Assembly (NCBI RefSeq): GCF_000725345.1
Contig: NZ_CP008852.1
Location: forward strand, 3,526,001 to 3,590,000
Origin: Pelosinus sp. UFO1
Lineage (GTDB): Bacteria; Bacillota; Negativicutes; DSM-13327
DNA length: 64,000 bases
Reading direction: 5' to 3'
The notes below the pieces were generated by a model. The model saw nothing but the letters and a program-made list of their open reading frames with translations, made no database searches and was not told the origin of the DNA. How positions within the stretch are numbered: position 1 is the stretch's first letter; each line of letters begins with the position of its first letter. A program made the translations under genes and the position numbers. Positions 33,528-43,513 of the stretch are shown here, piece by piece.

Positions 33528-36017
33528 TTAGAAGGGACACTGAAAGCCGGAGCATGAATTGATCGGCTGCAATTCCTGGCTGACCGTGAAAGAAACAAAA
33601 CCGTTTGCAATATCGTTTGGACTTAAATCATATGGGCGCAAACCGACGATCCAGAGATTTTCATGTTTCCACAGTTTTTCGATTACTTTACCGGCGATAG
33701 TAATGAAGGTACTTGTTGGGTCTACGGTTGCGTTAAGCTGAACTACAGTGCAGGAGCCGTCAATATTTTCAATTTCATCGATAAATTGCGATTGGTTCAG
33801 CGGGCCTGCTGTACAATCCGGGAAGGGAACAAAAACATTAAACGGGAAATCGACCGTAATAGTTGTAACAAAGGGAATTGTAAGGCCGGGAGTGGTTGTT
33901 TGGGCGATAATTAACAAACCGATCTGGACGGTAATATGGGTACAATTATTGGTGAGTGTTTCATCAGCGCAAATAATGAATACGTCCGGATGCGTGTTTG
34001 CTGCAAGTGTCGGTAAAGTTACGCCACTCAACCGGCATGGGGAGATAGGCGGAAAAGCAATGCAGGCTGTTGGTGGAGTGAGCGGAACGCCAATCAAACG
34101 CACTTCTTTAACGCGAATATCATGACAGACGCTATCAGGGATGGGATTGTTAGGACCGTTAGGCACGTCAAGCCCGAAACTCAGCCGGCTGGCCGGATTG
34201 CTAACTATCAAGTCGCATGTTGCTTCAGGGGGCGGACAGGATACAATCTGAAGCGGTCTCATCATTTCGTTGTCTTCATGTTCTATAATATGACAATGCC
34301 ATACATATCCCGGACCAAAGGAAGGGTCATACGGAAATAAGTTAATTCCTGGCTTAGCCAATTGGGGGTCCGCGTTCTGTGGGGCAAATCGAAGTAAAAA
34401 TCTCGTAATTTGACCAGGGGGTACTAATACAGTATCTTTCCATCCACGCTCATTTAAAGCAGGAGGAATGGGATTACCTTTCAGGTAAGGTTCTGTAGGC
34501 AGTGGTATCGTTGGATGCTGAAGGGGAAGAGTACCGTTAAGGTTAAGCCAGTCTTGATTATAGGTTACATTGTCAAAAGCCTGGCGATTGGCAATTTGAA
34601 ACTGTATTGAGTGTACATGGATGGGATGTGCGCCGTTTGTAAGGTTGACAATTTCCCATTCTACCGTTGAGCCGACGATCGGCAATTCCGAAGTTGGCGC
34701 TTCCCACATCTGCCCATCCAACAGTAATTCAGTAGGCATAGTAGCGTCACCTACTACATTAAGGGTTAAGATTTTTTTTGGCACATTTGGAGTTAGTACA
34801 GGTATTTTATTCAATTCTGCCGGAAGCTGAGCTGATGGTACTACGGGTGTATCAAGTACAGTAAACTGCATAATTTGCCCAACCGTCTTGGGGTCTGGTG
34901 CGGGGCCATTTGGGAAAGGAGATTTAGCATCATTGGTGACAATAACTTTTATCCCAGGGCTTAACTTGGAAAAATCAATCAATATCTCGGCCCGCTCTGC
35001 CGGTGAAAGCAGCAATTGCGTTAACGTTACCGGGAAAGGAAGAAAGCCTCCGTCAGAACCAATCTGAATAAATTCCTGGCCATTTGAAAGTTTCAGGTTA
35101 TAGGTTCGGGTATTTGACCCGTTAAGAATTCTAAAGCGGTACTGTCTTCGTTCAACATCCAAATTGGGCCATACCCTTCCATTGACCATAATCGTATTGC
35201 CGGAAAACATCGACGTCCAATAAGGATGAACATTAGGAACGACGCCATTGCTAGGATAAAATAATGAACCATCGTCATTGAATGATCGGTCTTGAATAGC
35301 TAGTGGAATATCAAAGGGACCGCTTGGCAGAAGGGGAGCTATTTTATTATTGGGGTCTTCTATTAAATAGAATCCGGCAAGACCTGCATAAACATCAAGA
35401 CGTGTGGTCCCTAAGGCGTGATCGTGATACCAAAGGGTGGTTGCTTCCTGTCCATTGGGGTAGGTATAAAGAGACGTTATAAAAGCAGGCCCCTTTTTCA
35501 CCTCTCCAGCTGTAAACCAAGCATCCGGATTGCCATCGGAATCAGATCGAACCTCGCCGCCATGCAAGTGGACAACAAGAGGAACCGGGCTTTGGGCTAA
35601 AGAATATCCTGGCGGAAAAGGATTAAACGGCGGTGTTGGCGCCGGTATATTGTTAGGATTCGCCCAATGCAAGGTAGGGTCTACTGCAAACAGATTTGGT
35701 CCAGTAATATTGTTTACATACTGAACAATACTTGGGATTCCGCGAACAGCTTTAAAGGTAGCACCTGGAGTGCTGCGGAAATTAGGAATTTCACCTGTAC
35801 TTGGGTCTTCAACAGTACTTTCAAATCCCCAGACAGATGTCATAGGAAAGGGAGGAGGAAGAATCTGTTGCATAAATTGGGTCATGCTGACAGTATAATT
35901 ATGACTTATCTCTTCGCCTGTAACCGGATCTTTTTCAATGATAGGTTTATATACAGGTGGAATAAACAATTGATTTACATATTTAGGGATGATATTGGGA
36001 TTTAATGGGTTTGCCAT
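33528..36017 (-). CDS. CotA-like multicopper oxidase with C-terminal extension
   Basis: 829 residues. All four copper sites are present: HLHGGEV (150), WYHDHALGTTRLDVYAGLAG (197-216), HPIHVHSIQF (464-473) and WHCHIIEHEDNEM (573-585, with the T1 Cys, His and Met). The first resembles Bacillus spore-coat laccase CotA, which also lacks a signal peptide, as here. Residues 600-829 are an extra Cys-containing region ending near ITIAGKVIEKLWKHENLWIV, perhaps an assembly or coat-anchoring domain. AAAGGGGAC precedes ATG 36017. Confidence 0.9.
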   Translation of the reverse strand: MANPLNPNIIPKYVNQLFIPPVYKPIIEKDPVTGEEISHNYTVSMTQFMQQILPPPFPMTSVWGFESTVEDPSTGEIPNFRSTPGATFKAVRGIPSIVQYVNNITGPNLFAVDPTLHWANPNNIPAPTPPFNPFPPGYSLAQSPVPLVVHLHGGEVRSDSDGNPDAWFTAGEVKKGPAFITSLYTYPNGQEATTLWYHDHALGTTRLDVYAGLAGFYLIEDPNNKIAPLLPSGPFDIPLAIQDRSFNDDGSLFYPSNGVVPNVHPYWTSMFSGNTIMVNGRVWPNLDVERRQYRFRILNGSNTRTYNLKLSNGQEFIQIGSDGGFLPFPVTLTQLLLSPAERAEILIDFSKLSPGIKVIVTNDAKSPFPNGPAPDPKTVGQIMQFTVLDTPVVPSAQLPAELNKIPVLTPNVPKKILTLNVVGDATMPTELLLDGQMWEAPTSELPIVGSTVEWEIVNLTNGAHPIHVHSIQFQIANRQAFDNVTYNQDWLNLNGTLPLQHPTIPLPTEPYLKGNPIPPALNERGWKDTVLVPPGQITRFLLRFAPQNADPQLAKPGINLFPYDPSFGPGYVWHCHIIEHEDNEMMRPLQIVSCPPPEATCDLIVSNPASRLSFGLDVPNGPNNPIPDSVCHDIRVKEVRLIGVPLTPPTACIAFPPISPCRLSGVTLPTLAANTHPDVFIICADETLTNNCTHITVQIGLLIIAQTTTPGLTIPFVTTITVDFPFNVFVPFPDCTAGPLNQSQFIDEIENIDGSCTVVQLNATVDPTSTFITIAGKVIEKLWKHENLWIVGLRPYDLSPNDIANGFVSFTVSQELQPINSCSGFQCPF

Positions 36018-36097
36018 CTCTAAAGTCCCCTTTTTGATTGCAGAATATCTTTACAATATTCTATTTACTTTCCTTATGAAAGGTTACGTAAGAACAT

Positions 36098-36155
36098 AAG
36101 GAAAGAAACCGGCAACTCATCTTTAAAAGTAGCTGCTGGCTTCTTTCCTTACTGT
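36098..36155. other. Long imperfect hairpin upstream of the oxidase gene
   Basis: AAGGAAAGAAACCGGCA pairs with TGCTGGCTTCTTTCCTT across a 20-base loop. It may be a terminator or leader structure; no adjacent T-run is obvious. Confidence 0.4.
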
Positions 36156-36208
36156 AACAACACATTGGAACTGAGGGGACAGATATTGTTTCTATTGCAG
36201 CGCGGAAG

Positions 36209-36580
36209 ACTCAAGGGGACGGTTCTACTGAGTCACTCCCCTCTTTTTCTCTCATGTCATAAATATATGATCATAATCTTCTCTTCGAAAAGCAGTATCC
36301 CATATTTCTATCCTATTTACCATTAAAATACAAAACTCCTGCAAGGCTAGGCTGCTTTGCAGGAGTTTGCCGTTGTATATTGATTGTTTACTACCTACCC
36401 GAAATGTCAAGGGGACAGGTCCTTTGACACTTGCAACTTTCTTACCATTTCACGGTTTAGTTCCAATGTCTCCGCAATCCCTCTTAGGGACAAGTTGGAT
36501 TTTTCCATCACAGGGACAAGGGGACAGGTTCTTTTCATATTTCAGAACGGGACAATCAACCTGTCCCCTCGTCCTTGTAG
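36209..36580. repeat. Full type-A, type-B with RAYT tail, and a GGGACAA inverted pair
   Basis: Type A at 36209-36377 (3' hairpin CTCCTGCA/TGCAGGAG). Type B at 36404-36510, whose reverse strand reads MEKSNLSLRGIAETLELNRE, that is, RAYT HTH. Then ACAAGGGGACAGGTTC faces ACCTGTCCCCTCGTCC at 36517-36580. No gene in 36018-36675. Confidence 0.85.
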
Positions 36581-36605
36581 GGGTGGAACAAGCCTCCCGC
36601 TAAGG

Positions 36606-36640
36606 GGGCGGTCTTGACTACTGAAAAAGGACCGCCACAC
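36606..36640. terminator. Hairpin downstream of the Opp operon
   Basis: GGCGGTC...GACCGCC stem about 40 bases past the oppF stop; likely transcription end for the minus-strand operon. Confidence 0.45.
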
Positions 36641-36675
36641 TAATTTCTTAGTGCAACAGCCCCTTTTTATTAGCC

Positions 36676-37641
36676 CTATGAAACTAAATGACAAGCCACA
36701 TGACGAGAGCCTATCTGACGAAACTCAGGCTCTTCTCTTTTGCATCGGTCAATACATTCTGGACAACGGGTATGAAACCGACAGCCAGAGGGAGGATTTG
36801 CTGGGCTGGGCACATCCCCTTGTAAAATAATACGATTTTTCTTAACTCCAGGATGGGGTTGAGGAATAGCCGAGATAAGTGTCTTCGTATAAGGGTGAAG
36901 AGGATTAAGAATAAGTTCATCCCCTTCGGCAAGCTCTACCATTTTCCCTAAATACATAACCCCTATCCGATCAGAAATATGTTTAACCGCGTTCAAACCA
37001 TGAGCGATAAACAAATAGGTCAATCCCATTTCCTGCTGTAATTCAACTAATAAATTCAATATCTGAGATTGAATCGATACATCCAGGGCCGACACAGGCT
37101 CATCGCATACTATTAATTTAGGTTGAACCGCCAACGCTCTGGCAATACCAATTCTCTGCCGTTGTCCACCAGAAAACTCATGAGGATATCGTCTCGCATG
37201 ATGAGGACCAAGCCCTACTACTTTCAGCAATTCTTCTACTCTCTTAGTACGTTCTACCCCACTTGCGATGCCATGTAACATCATGGGTTCAGCAATGGTA
37301 TCCCCTACCGACATGCGTGGATTCAATGAAGCATATGGGTCTTGGAAAATAATTTGAGCATGACGACGAAAATCTCTTAGTTCCTGTTTATTCATCTTAC
37401 CTACATCCTGCCCTTCGAACAATACCTGTCCAGCAGTCGTTTCCAGTAGGCGTAATACTAACATACCTGTCGTTGATTTACCACAACCCGATTCCCCTAC
37501 AAGTCCCAGTGTTTCTCCCCGTTTAATATCAAAAGAAATCCCATCTACTGCCTGGACGGCACCAAATGGCCGCCCAAATAGCCCACCGCGGATAGGAAAA
37601 TGTTTTTTAAGTTCACGCACTGTAAGCAAAGATTCTTCCAT
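36676..37641 (-). CDS. oppF: Oligopeptide ABC transporter ATPase OppF/DppF
   Basis: 321 residues. Walker [11 protein letters not shown]-loop [12 protein letters not shown], signature [15 protein letters not shown], Walker [17 protein letters not shown] and the C-terminal oligopeptide ABC domain with [14 protein letters not shown]. Energises import together with OppD. ATG 37641 has GGGGAG upstream; the GTG at 37647 overlaps the oppD stop. Last gene of a five-gene operon on the minus strand. Confidence 0.93.
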   Translation of the reverse strand: MEESLLTVRELKKHFPIRGGLFGRPFGAVQAVDGISFDIKRGETLGLVGESGCGKSTTGMLVLRLLETTAGQVLFEGQDVGKMNKQELRDFRRHAQIIFQDPYASLNPRMSVGDTIAEPMMLHGIASGVERTKRVEELLKVVGLGPHHARRYPHEFSGGQRQRIGIARALAVQPKLIVCDEPVSALDVSIQSQILNLLVELQQEMGLTYLFIAHGLNAVKHISDRIGVMYLGKMVELAEGDELILNPLHPYTKTLISAIPQPHPGVKKNRIILQGDVPSPANPPSGCRFHTRCPECIDRCKREEPEFRQIGSRHVACHLVS

Positions 37642-37643
37642 AC

Positions 37644-38624
37644 TCACACTCCCCCTCCCAATGGATAATGGCAGGCCACCTGGCGCCCATCAGCTAGTGT
37701 CTGTACTGCTGGGGACTCTAAATGACACTTTTCTTGATCATGTTCACAACGATCTGCAAAAGCGCATCCCAAGGGGAGCGCCGACAAATCAGGAACAACT
37801 CCTTCAATGGTATGCAAGCGTTGCTTCTTACTACCATCAAGCCGTGGAATCGAGTCCATCAAACCCACCGTATACGGATGATGAGGGTTAGCAAATACAT
37901 CAGCTACCAATCCCTGCTCCACAACACGACCCGCGTACATAACTGCCATGTTTTGAGCGATCTCAGCCACAACACCTAAATCGTGAGTTATCATAATTAA
38001 AGCCGTATTAAATTCTTTGGCTAGTTTACTAATTAAATCCAAAATTTGAGCTTGAATCGTTACATCCAAAGCAGTCGTTGGTTCATCGGCTAAGAGTAGA
38101 CGAGGATTACATACCAAAGAAATAGCAATCATTACCCTTTGCCGCATGCCACCACTCATCTGATGAGGATATTCCTTAGCCCGCTGGGCAGCTGCTGGAA
38201 TCCCTACAAGTTCTAACATTTCCACAGCCCTTGCCCAAGCGGTTTTTTTATCCACATTTCCATGGACCATTACTGCCTCAGAAATTTGCTCCCCTATGGT
38301 ATAAGCAGGATTTAAAGACGTCATCGGTTCCTGAAAAATCATAGAAATTTGTTTGCCGCGAATATCTCTAATCTCTTCCATTGACATTTTTAACATATCG
38401 CGGCCTTCAAACAAGATTTCCCCCTGCATTTTGGTAATATTATCAGGCAATAAGCGCATAATAGACATCGCTGTAACACTCTTGCCACATCCTGATTCAC
38501 CAACCAATGCCATGGTTTCTCCTGGTTGAACGCTGATCGTTACCCCATTCACTGCCTTAACGACACGTTTACCCATATGAAAATGTGTTTGTAAATTATT
38601 AATTTGTAATAAAGGTTTCTGCAT
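37644..38624 (-). CDS. oppD: Oligopeptide ABC transporter ATPase OppD/DppD
   Basis: 326 residues. Walker [11 protein letters not shown]-loop [12 protein letters not shown], signature [13 protein letters not shown], Walker [18 protein letters not shown]-loop [11 protein letters not shown] and the tail [22 protein letters not shown] precedes ATG 38624. Only 16 bases separate it from oppC, and it overlaps the oppF start region, indicating tight coupling. Confidence 0.93.
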   Translation of the reverse strand: MQKPLLQINNLQTHFHMGKRVVKAVNGVTISVQPGETMALVGESGCGKSVTAMSIMRLLPDNITKMQGEILFEGRDMLKMSMEEIRDIRGKQISMIFQEPMTSLNPAYTIGEQISEAVMVHGNVDKKTAWARAVEMLELVGIPAAAQRAKEYPHQMSGGMRQRVMIAISLVCNPRLLLADEPTTALDVTIQAQILDLISKLAKEFNTALIMITHDLGVVAEIAQNMAVMYAGRVVEQGLVADVFANPHHPYTVGLMDSIPRLDGSKKQRLHTIEGVVPDLSALPLGCAFADRCEHDQEKCHLESPAVQTLADGRQVACHYPLGGGV

Positions 38625-38640
38625 AGTAATACTGTTCCTC

Positions 38641-39537
38641 CTATTTCAGCCGTGGGTCCAGCACATCACGTAATCCGTCCCCCAACAAATTGAAGGCCAT
38701 AACGGTAAGAGTAATGGCAAGTCCCGGAAAAGTTACGATATGAGGGGCATTGAAAATAGTTTGTCGCCCTGCTCCTAGCATAGTACCCCACTCAGCAGTA
38801 GGAGGCATAACCCCTAGCCCTAGGAATCCCAGCGCAGCAGCCTCTAATATAGCTTCCGAAATACCAATTGTTGACCGAACAATAATCGGTGCTAATACAT
38901 TAGGCAATATGTGTACAAAAATAAGTCGTCTATCATTATTGCCAATCGCCCGTGCGGCGGTAACATAAACGTTTTCTCGTACAGATAATACACTCCCCCG
39001 CACAATACGTGCATACTGAGGAATGGATACAATACCGATAGCAATAATAGCCTTATCAATTCCCCGCCCCAGTACAGTCATAAAGGCAATCGCCAGCAAA
39101 ATACTAGGGAAAGACAGCATAACATCCATAACTCCCATGATGGCAGTGTCCACTTTGCCACCGTAAAATCCAGCCGATGCCCCTAGAACAATGCCAAATA
39201 ACAAAGCCAAGGTTACAGCTTCAACACCCACAACTAAAGAAACGCGCGCTCCGTATATAATTCGAGAAAAAATATCCCGTCCCAGTTCATCCACACCCAA
39301 AATATGTTCTCCACTAGGCGCTTGCAAGGCAATCGGCATATTACTTTCATAAGGATTATAAGGCGCCAATGCAGGAGCGAAAACAGCACAGAAAATCAAT
39401 ACAATTAATATACCCAATCCAATCATTGCCGATCTAGACTGCATGAAGCGAGCTACAAATTCAGCTAATGGTCCTTTTACCTTATTTACATTTCCATCTG
39501 TTTCTAGATTGTTTTTTACTTCTACTTGTACTTCCAT
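38641..39537 (-). CDS. oppC: Oligopeptide ABC transporter permease OppC/DppC
   Basis: 298 residues. An N-terminal cytoplasmic stretch of about 30 residues, one membrane helix (MIGLGILIVLIFCAVFAPAL), HILGVDELGRDIFSRIIYGA typical of OppC, then five helices with the EAA loop EAALGFLGLGVMPPTAEWG. Inner-membrane channel with OppB. AGGTGG precedes ATG 39537. Confidence 0.93.
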   Translation of the reverse strand: MEVQVEVKNNLETDGNVNKVKGPLAEFVARFMQSRSAMIGLGILIVLIFCAVFAPALAPYNPYESNMPIALQAPSGEHILGVDELGRDIFSRIIYGARVSLVVGVEAVTLALLFGIVLGASAGFYGGKVDTAIMGVMDVMLSFPSILLAIAFMTVLGRGIDKAIIAIGIVSIPQYARIVRGSVLSVRENVYVTAARAIGNNDRRLIFVHILPNVLAPIIVRSTIGISEAILEAAALGFLGLGVMPPTAEWGTMLGAGRQTIFNAPHIVTFPGLAITLTVMAFNLLGDGLRDVLDPRLK

Positions 39538-39553
39538 CGCTTTAAATCACCAC

Positions 39554-40558
39554 CTACATATGTTGAATCCGCGGATCAAGATAACTATACAAAACATCTA
39601 CAATTAAATTGACTAATACAAAAATAGTGCCTACCAACAATACGGCTCCCTGTACCCGAGGATAATCAGAAACCATAATACCTTCCACTAAGTATGAGCC
39701 AATCCCCGGCCAAGAAAACACCGTCTCTGTCAATACCGCTCCACCCAGTAAAGCTCCCATTTGCAAACCAATAACCGTTACTACAGGAATAAGCGCATTA
39801 CGTAGAGCATGCTTAATAATAACTACTCTTTCTGATAAACCTTTGGCTCTAGCAGTTCTAATATAATCCTGACGAATGGTTTCCAGCATAGTAGCCCTAG
39901 TCATTCTAGCGATAATCGCTGTCGAATACGACCCTAAAGCTATCGCTGGCATAATTAAATGCTGAAAAGCATCCATGAAAGATCCCATCTCACCTGTTAG
40001 CAATGCATCCAAAAGATATAAACCGGTAATATTATCCGGCTGCATACCAATTGCGATACGCCCAGAAGCTGGTAACCATCCTAAAATAACGGAAAATAGA
40101 ATAATCATCATTAGCCCCAACCAAAATATGGGCATACTAACTCCCATTAACGCCGCTACCATCGTACCGTAATCATAGATAGAGTTTTGTTTAACAGCTG
40201 AAACAACACCAAATAAGACTCCCATGACAGTGGCAACGAAAATAGCCGATAGTGCCAGTTCCACCGTTGCCGGGAATCGCTTCATCAGCTCTTCCGTAAT
40301 CGAAGTTTTCGTAATCACAGACCTTCCTAAATCACCATGCAACGTGCTAGTCAGATAATCTCCAAATTGTACATAAATCGGCTTATTGAGTCCCAACTCC
40401 TGCCTCAATGCCTCTACCCTTTGGGTTGTAGCATGCTGCCCTAGAATTATTTCCGTCGGATCGGTAGTAAACAAATGCATAACCACAAAAGTCGCCAGAG
40501 ATACTCCAAACAATACAGGAACTAATAATAACAATCTACGAAATATATATTTAATCAT
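39554..40558 (-). CDS. oppB: Oligopeptide ABC transporter permease OppB/DppB
   Basis: 334 residues, six membrane helices. LLLLVPVLFGVSLATFVVMH at the start, RQELGLNKPIYVQFGDYL, GDLGRSVITK, and the EAA region RTARAKGLSERVVIIKHALR. AGGAGGTGTAAGTA precedes ATG 40558. It is separated from the binding-protein gene by a strong hairpin, which should reduce read-through into the permease genes. Confidence 0.93.
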   Translation of the reverse strand: MIKYIFRRLLLLVPVLFGVSLATFVVMHLFTTDPTEIILGQHATTQRVEALRQELGLNKPIYVQFGDYLTSTLHGDLGRSVITKTSITEELMKRFPATVELALSAIFVATVMGVLFGVVSAVKQNSIYDYGTMVAALMGVSMPIFWLGLMMIILFSVILGWLPASGRIAIGMQPDNITGLYLLDALLTGEMGSFMDAFQHLIMPAIALGSYSTAIIARMTRATMLETIRQDYIRTARAKGLSERVVIIKHALRNALIPVVTVIGLQMGALLGGAVLTETVFSWPGIGSYLVEGIMVSDYPRVQGAVLLVGTIFVLVNLIVDVLYSYLDPRIQHM

Positions 40559-40599
40559 TACTTACACCTCCTGGGGGTAAAAAAACTATAACTTCTAAT

Positions 40600-40641
40600 T
40601 CCGCAAAAAAGGTGATTTCACCGGGAAACCACCTTTTTGCC
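40600..40641 (-). terminator. Intercistronic hairpin (attenuating terminator) after the binding-protein gene
   Basis: On the minus strand GCAAAAAGGTGGTTTCCCGG TGAAATCACCTTTTTTGC forms a 12-bp stem with a T-rich right arm. Such hairpins allow higher binding-protein than permease expression. Confidence 0.65.
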
Positions 40642-40647
40642 TGTTTC

Positions 40648-42207
40648 TTATTTGCTTACAATATTCAACCAGTGAACACCTGTAGGATGCATAGCGAAAC
40701 CTTTCACATTAGGACGCTGTGCCGCCATATCTATACTGTGACTGATTAATACCCAAGGAGCATCTTCAGCAGCAATTTTCTGTGCTTCTACATAAATAGC
40801 AGTACGTTTTGCCGGATCAAGAGTAGCACGCCCCTGAGCTAGCAACTCATCCATCTTAGGATTGGAGTATTTTGATGCATTTAGACTTCCCTTGATATTC
40901 GCTGTTTCTAGTAGCATCAAGAAGTTGTCAGGGTCACCATTATCACCAATCCAACCATAGAAGTAAGCATCTCCTTCACCATCTTTAAGAACTTGCTTAT
41001 ATTCCTTCCATGGATAAGACTTAATGTTCATTTTTACACCAATCTTAGCTAAATCCGCTTGTATAGCCGCAGCTAGCTTCTCGCCATTTACTGGATTGTA
41101 GGGACGAGGATTAGAATAAGTAATCGCAGTGAATTCAAAACCATTTGGATAGCCAGCCTCTGCTAAGACTTTTTTAGCTTCCTCAATATTATAGTCATAT
41201 GGTTTTACATCCTTAGAATAGCCAGGAACAAAATCTGGCAACATAGTATTTGGCAATTGGGCATTTCCTTGATATAAATAATCGACTAGGTTCTGACGAT
41301 TAATCGCCATACTGATAGCTTTTCTGAGTTTTAGATTATCAAACGGTTTTTTAAATGTATAGAAACCCATGTAGTTAATATTCATGCCTGGAGTCTTAAT
41401 TACTGTCATACCTTTGGCTTCCAACGCTTTAATATCATTGATATCCACGCCGTCCATAATATCAGTGGAACCTGTCATCAAATCAGCAGCACGAACGGAG
41501 TTTTCCTTCGTAAATTTGTAAACGGCTTTTGCTACTTTAGGTTTTTCACCCCAGTAGCCATCAAACTGTGTTAGTTCAATTTGTTGACCTTTATCCCATT
41601 TCACAAATTTATAAGGACCAGTACCAACTGGGTTCTCAATAAATTTATCCCCGAACTTTTTCACAGCATCTGGACTGACAATCTGTGATGCTATTGGCAT
41701 AGCCAAATTAGCTAAGAAAGTAGCTGATGGTTTTTCCAATGTGATTTTAACTGTATAATCATCCACTACTTCCACTTTTTGTACACCATCAAATGTAAAT
41801 TCCGCATAAGGCATATCTTCTGTACGGTTAGGAGGCAATTGACGCTCAAAACTGAACTTTACAGCTTGCGCATTAAAGGGCGTACCATCATGGAATTTTA
41901 CATCCTTACGCAATTTAAACGTCCACTCTTTGCCATCAGCACTTGTTGACCATTCTGTAGCCAACAATGGCTGAATTTCCGTATTACCTGGTTTGTAACG
42001 CACTAAACCTTCAAAAATCTGAGTCATAATTTTCGCAGATTCACCATCATCTACGAAAGCAGGATCAAGTCCCCGAGGATCTGACCCCTGAGCAAACACT
42101 AACACATTGTTAGGACCACTTGTACTTTTAGTACCACCACAACCAGCAAGAACCATGCTAGCCGTAAATACTAATATCATGAATAATGCCAAAGTCTTTT
42201 TACTCAA
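40648..42207 (-). CDS. Peptide ABC transporter substrate-binding lipoprotein (SBP family 5)
   Basis: 519 residues. The signal peptide ends in lipobox VLAGC, so it is membrane-anchored outside. GLDPAFVDDGESAKIMTQIF, LLATEWSTSADGKEWTFKLR, VKFHDGTPFNA, VGTGPYKFVKWDKG and YFYGWIGDNGDPDNFL are Dpp/Opp binding-protein motifs. It captures di- or oligopeptides (nickel or glutathione relatives exist). Start is TTG 42207 with GGAGGAG 7 bases upstream. First gene of the five-gene operon. Confidence 0.92.
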   Translation of the reverse strand: MSKKTLALFMILVFTASMVLAGCGGTKSTSGPNNVLVFAQGSDPRGLDPAFVDDGESAKIMTQIFEGLVRYKPGNTEIQPLLATEWSTSADGKEWTFKLRKDVKFHDGTPFNAQAVKFSFERQLPPNRTEDMPYAEFTFDGVQKVEVVDDYTVKITLEKPSATFLANLAMPIASQIVSPDAVKKFGDKFIENPVGTGPYKFVKWDKGQQIELTQFDGYWGEKPKVAKAVYKFTKENSVRAADLMTGSTDIMDGVDINDIKALEAKGMTVIKTPGMNINYMGFYTFKKPFDNLKLRKAISMAINRQNLVDYLYQGNAQLPNTMLPDFVPGYSKDVKPYDYNIEEAKKVLAEAGYPNGFEFTAITYSNPRPYNPVNGEKLAAAIQADLAKIGVKMNIKSYPWKEYKQVLKDGEGDAYFYGWIGDNGDPDNFLMLLETANIKGSLNASKYSNPKMDELLAQGRATLDPAKRTAIYVEAQKIAAEDAPWVLISHSIDMAAQRPNVKGFAMHPTGVHWLNIVSK

Positions 42208-42445
42208 AATAAGTCTCCTCCCAAAATACCATATTTTACTTTACTCTATATTATCCATAAAGAACAATATTCCTGCCACAGTACTCATGTATACATTAGC
42301 AAAGCACAATTTTTATTATCGTGTGCATCTCAAGCGTACTTTGTTGTGAAATTCAATGAATGATTACATTTTTATAGTACACATAGATATATTCATACTA
42401 TATTTTTACCATCCAATTATAGCAAGTTACCTCCTTTTAAATAAT

Positions 42446-42480
42446 AGAAAACGCCCTCGCAACATTTGCGAAGGCGTCAT
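42446..42480 (-). terminator. Intrinsic terminator upstream of the peptide transporter operon
   Basis: GACGCCTTCGC-AAATGTT-GCGAGGGCGTTTTCTATT on the minus strand. It would stop transcripts from the ECF gene before the transporter promoter. Confidence 0.75.
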
Positions 42481-42550
42481 TGCCTCTTCGATATAAATTT
42501 ATATTCAGCATTATAGCAATAACTCACAACACTGTCAATAGGAACTCTTA

Positions 42551-42578
42551 AAACTCACAGGGACGGTTCTTTTGAGTA
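42551..42578. repeat. Type-A core
   Basis: ACTCACAGGGACGGTTCTTTTGAGT without the rest of the composite. Confidence 0.7.
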
Positions 42579-42615
42579 CCTATCTTCTGTCTCATATATG
42601 GAAAAACTCAATGTA

Positions 42616-42766
42616 GGAAAAGGGGACAGGTCCTTTGACACTTGCACCTTTCTTACCATTTCACGGTTTAGTTCCAATGTCTCCGCAATCCCCCTTAGGG
42701 ACAAGTTGGATTTTTCCATCAGAAGCTTTATCAGTTCCTCTCTTAGCGATTTATTGCCTATGAAGA
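42616..42766 (-). repeat. Type-B repeat with the longest RAYT-B C-terminal remnant
   Basis: Read on the minus strand it encodes FIGNKSLREELIKLLMEKSN, LSLRGIAETLELNREMVRKV and QVSKDLSP, the C-terminal helix-turn-helix of a RAYT, running into the GGGGACAGGTCCTTTGACA core. Confidence 0.8.
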
Positions 42767-42769
42767 AGC

Positions 42770-42876
42770 GAGGGGACGGTTCCATGACTCACTTAGTTCT
42801 TTAACCATATTTTATCTATTTTTTATAAAGTAGCAATTTACGGATGTAGAGTCAAAGAACCGTCCCCTGACTCTTA
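42770..42876. repeat. GAGTCA-arm inverted pair
   Basis: GAGGGGACGGTTCCATGACTC at the left, the tail ACTTAGTTCTTTAACCATAT shared with 10825, and GAGTCAAAGAACCGTCCCCTGACTC at 42849-42873, which overlaps the end of the ECF gene. Confidence 0.8.
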
Positions 42877-43436
42877 CACTGTCTGGAATTCAGCGCAGAA
42901 TATCGGAAATAATGGGTATTAACGCCACTTTGCTGCAAACGTTTAATTAATATATTTACCATGATCGCCATACAGGGAATCAGAACAGCTTGGGCTACGA
43001 CTCTACCAGGCATAGTCACTATCACAGGGATACCAAAATGTAACTGTAATAAGAATGGGGTTAGTATTAAACTGGTAATTATATTGTTAATCCCAATCAC
43101 TATGACTAATTTTTTCAAAGATATCATCCCATTGCAAAACCATCCTATCATAAAGGGAGCGATCATTCCGTTCAAACCCGCTACTAGGGTAAATGTAGGG
43201 AGGTAAAATCCACTTGGATTAAGTTGAAATCCAATAAGATCTCCTATAACCCCTGTAATAAATCCTTGCTTACCCCCAAGTAACACTCCAGCCAAAATTA
43301 CAGGAAGAGTACCAAAGCCAATTCTGATTCCTTCAATTCCCTCAAAAGAGATTCTTATACTAAATATCCTAGTTAAAATAATGTTAAGAGCAACTAACAT
43401 GGCAATACAACATATATTCTGTACAGTTAATTTCAT
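42852..43436 (-). CDS. ECF transporter S component, folate/vitamin type, with repeat-derived C-terminus
   Basis: 194 residues, about six membrane segments: IAMLVALNIILTRIFSIRIS, IRIGFGTLPVILAGVLLGGK, GFITGVIGDLIGFQLNPSG. The RIGFG..P.ilaG...G...G.. pattern is typical of FolT/PanT-type S components, which bind a vitamin and dock on a shared EcfAA'T. The last residues (SQGTVL and stop) are encoded by a palindromic repeat, so the native end may be altered. GGGAGG lies upstream but 14 bases away; a closer AGGA is present. Confidence 0.82.
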   Translation of the reverse strand: MKLTVQNICCIAMLVALNIILTRIFSIRISFEGIEGIRIGFGTLPVILAGVLLGGKQGFITGVIGDLIGFQLNPSGFYLPTFTLVAGLNGMIAPFMIGWFCNGMISLKKLVIVIGINNIITSLILTPFLLQLHFGIPVIVTMPGRVVAQAVLIPCMAIMVNILIKRLQQSGVNTHYFRYSALNSRQCKSQGTVL

Positions 43437-43513
43437 TATCCTATAATCCGCCTCCCTTCATTGACGTAATTCAGCCTTCCATCTAACAATTACACTATTG
43501 TTACTATATATTA

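Noticed and set aside
42208-42554. Riboswitch or T-box in the leader of the peptide transporter operon
   Set aside because: Apart from the terminator at 42446-42480, which belongs upstream, no conserved aptamer blocks are seen.
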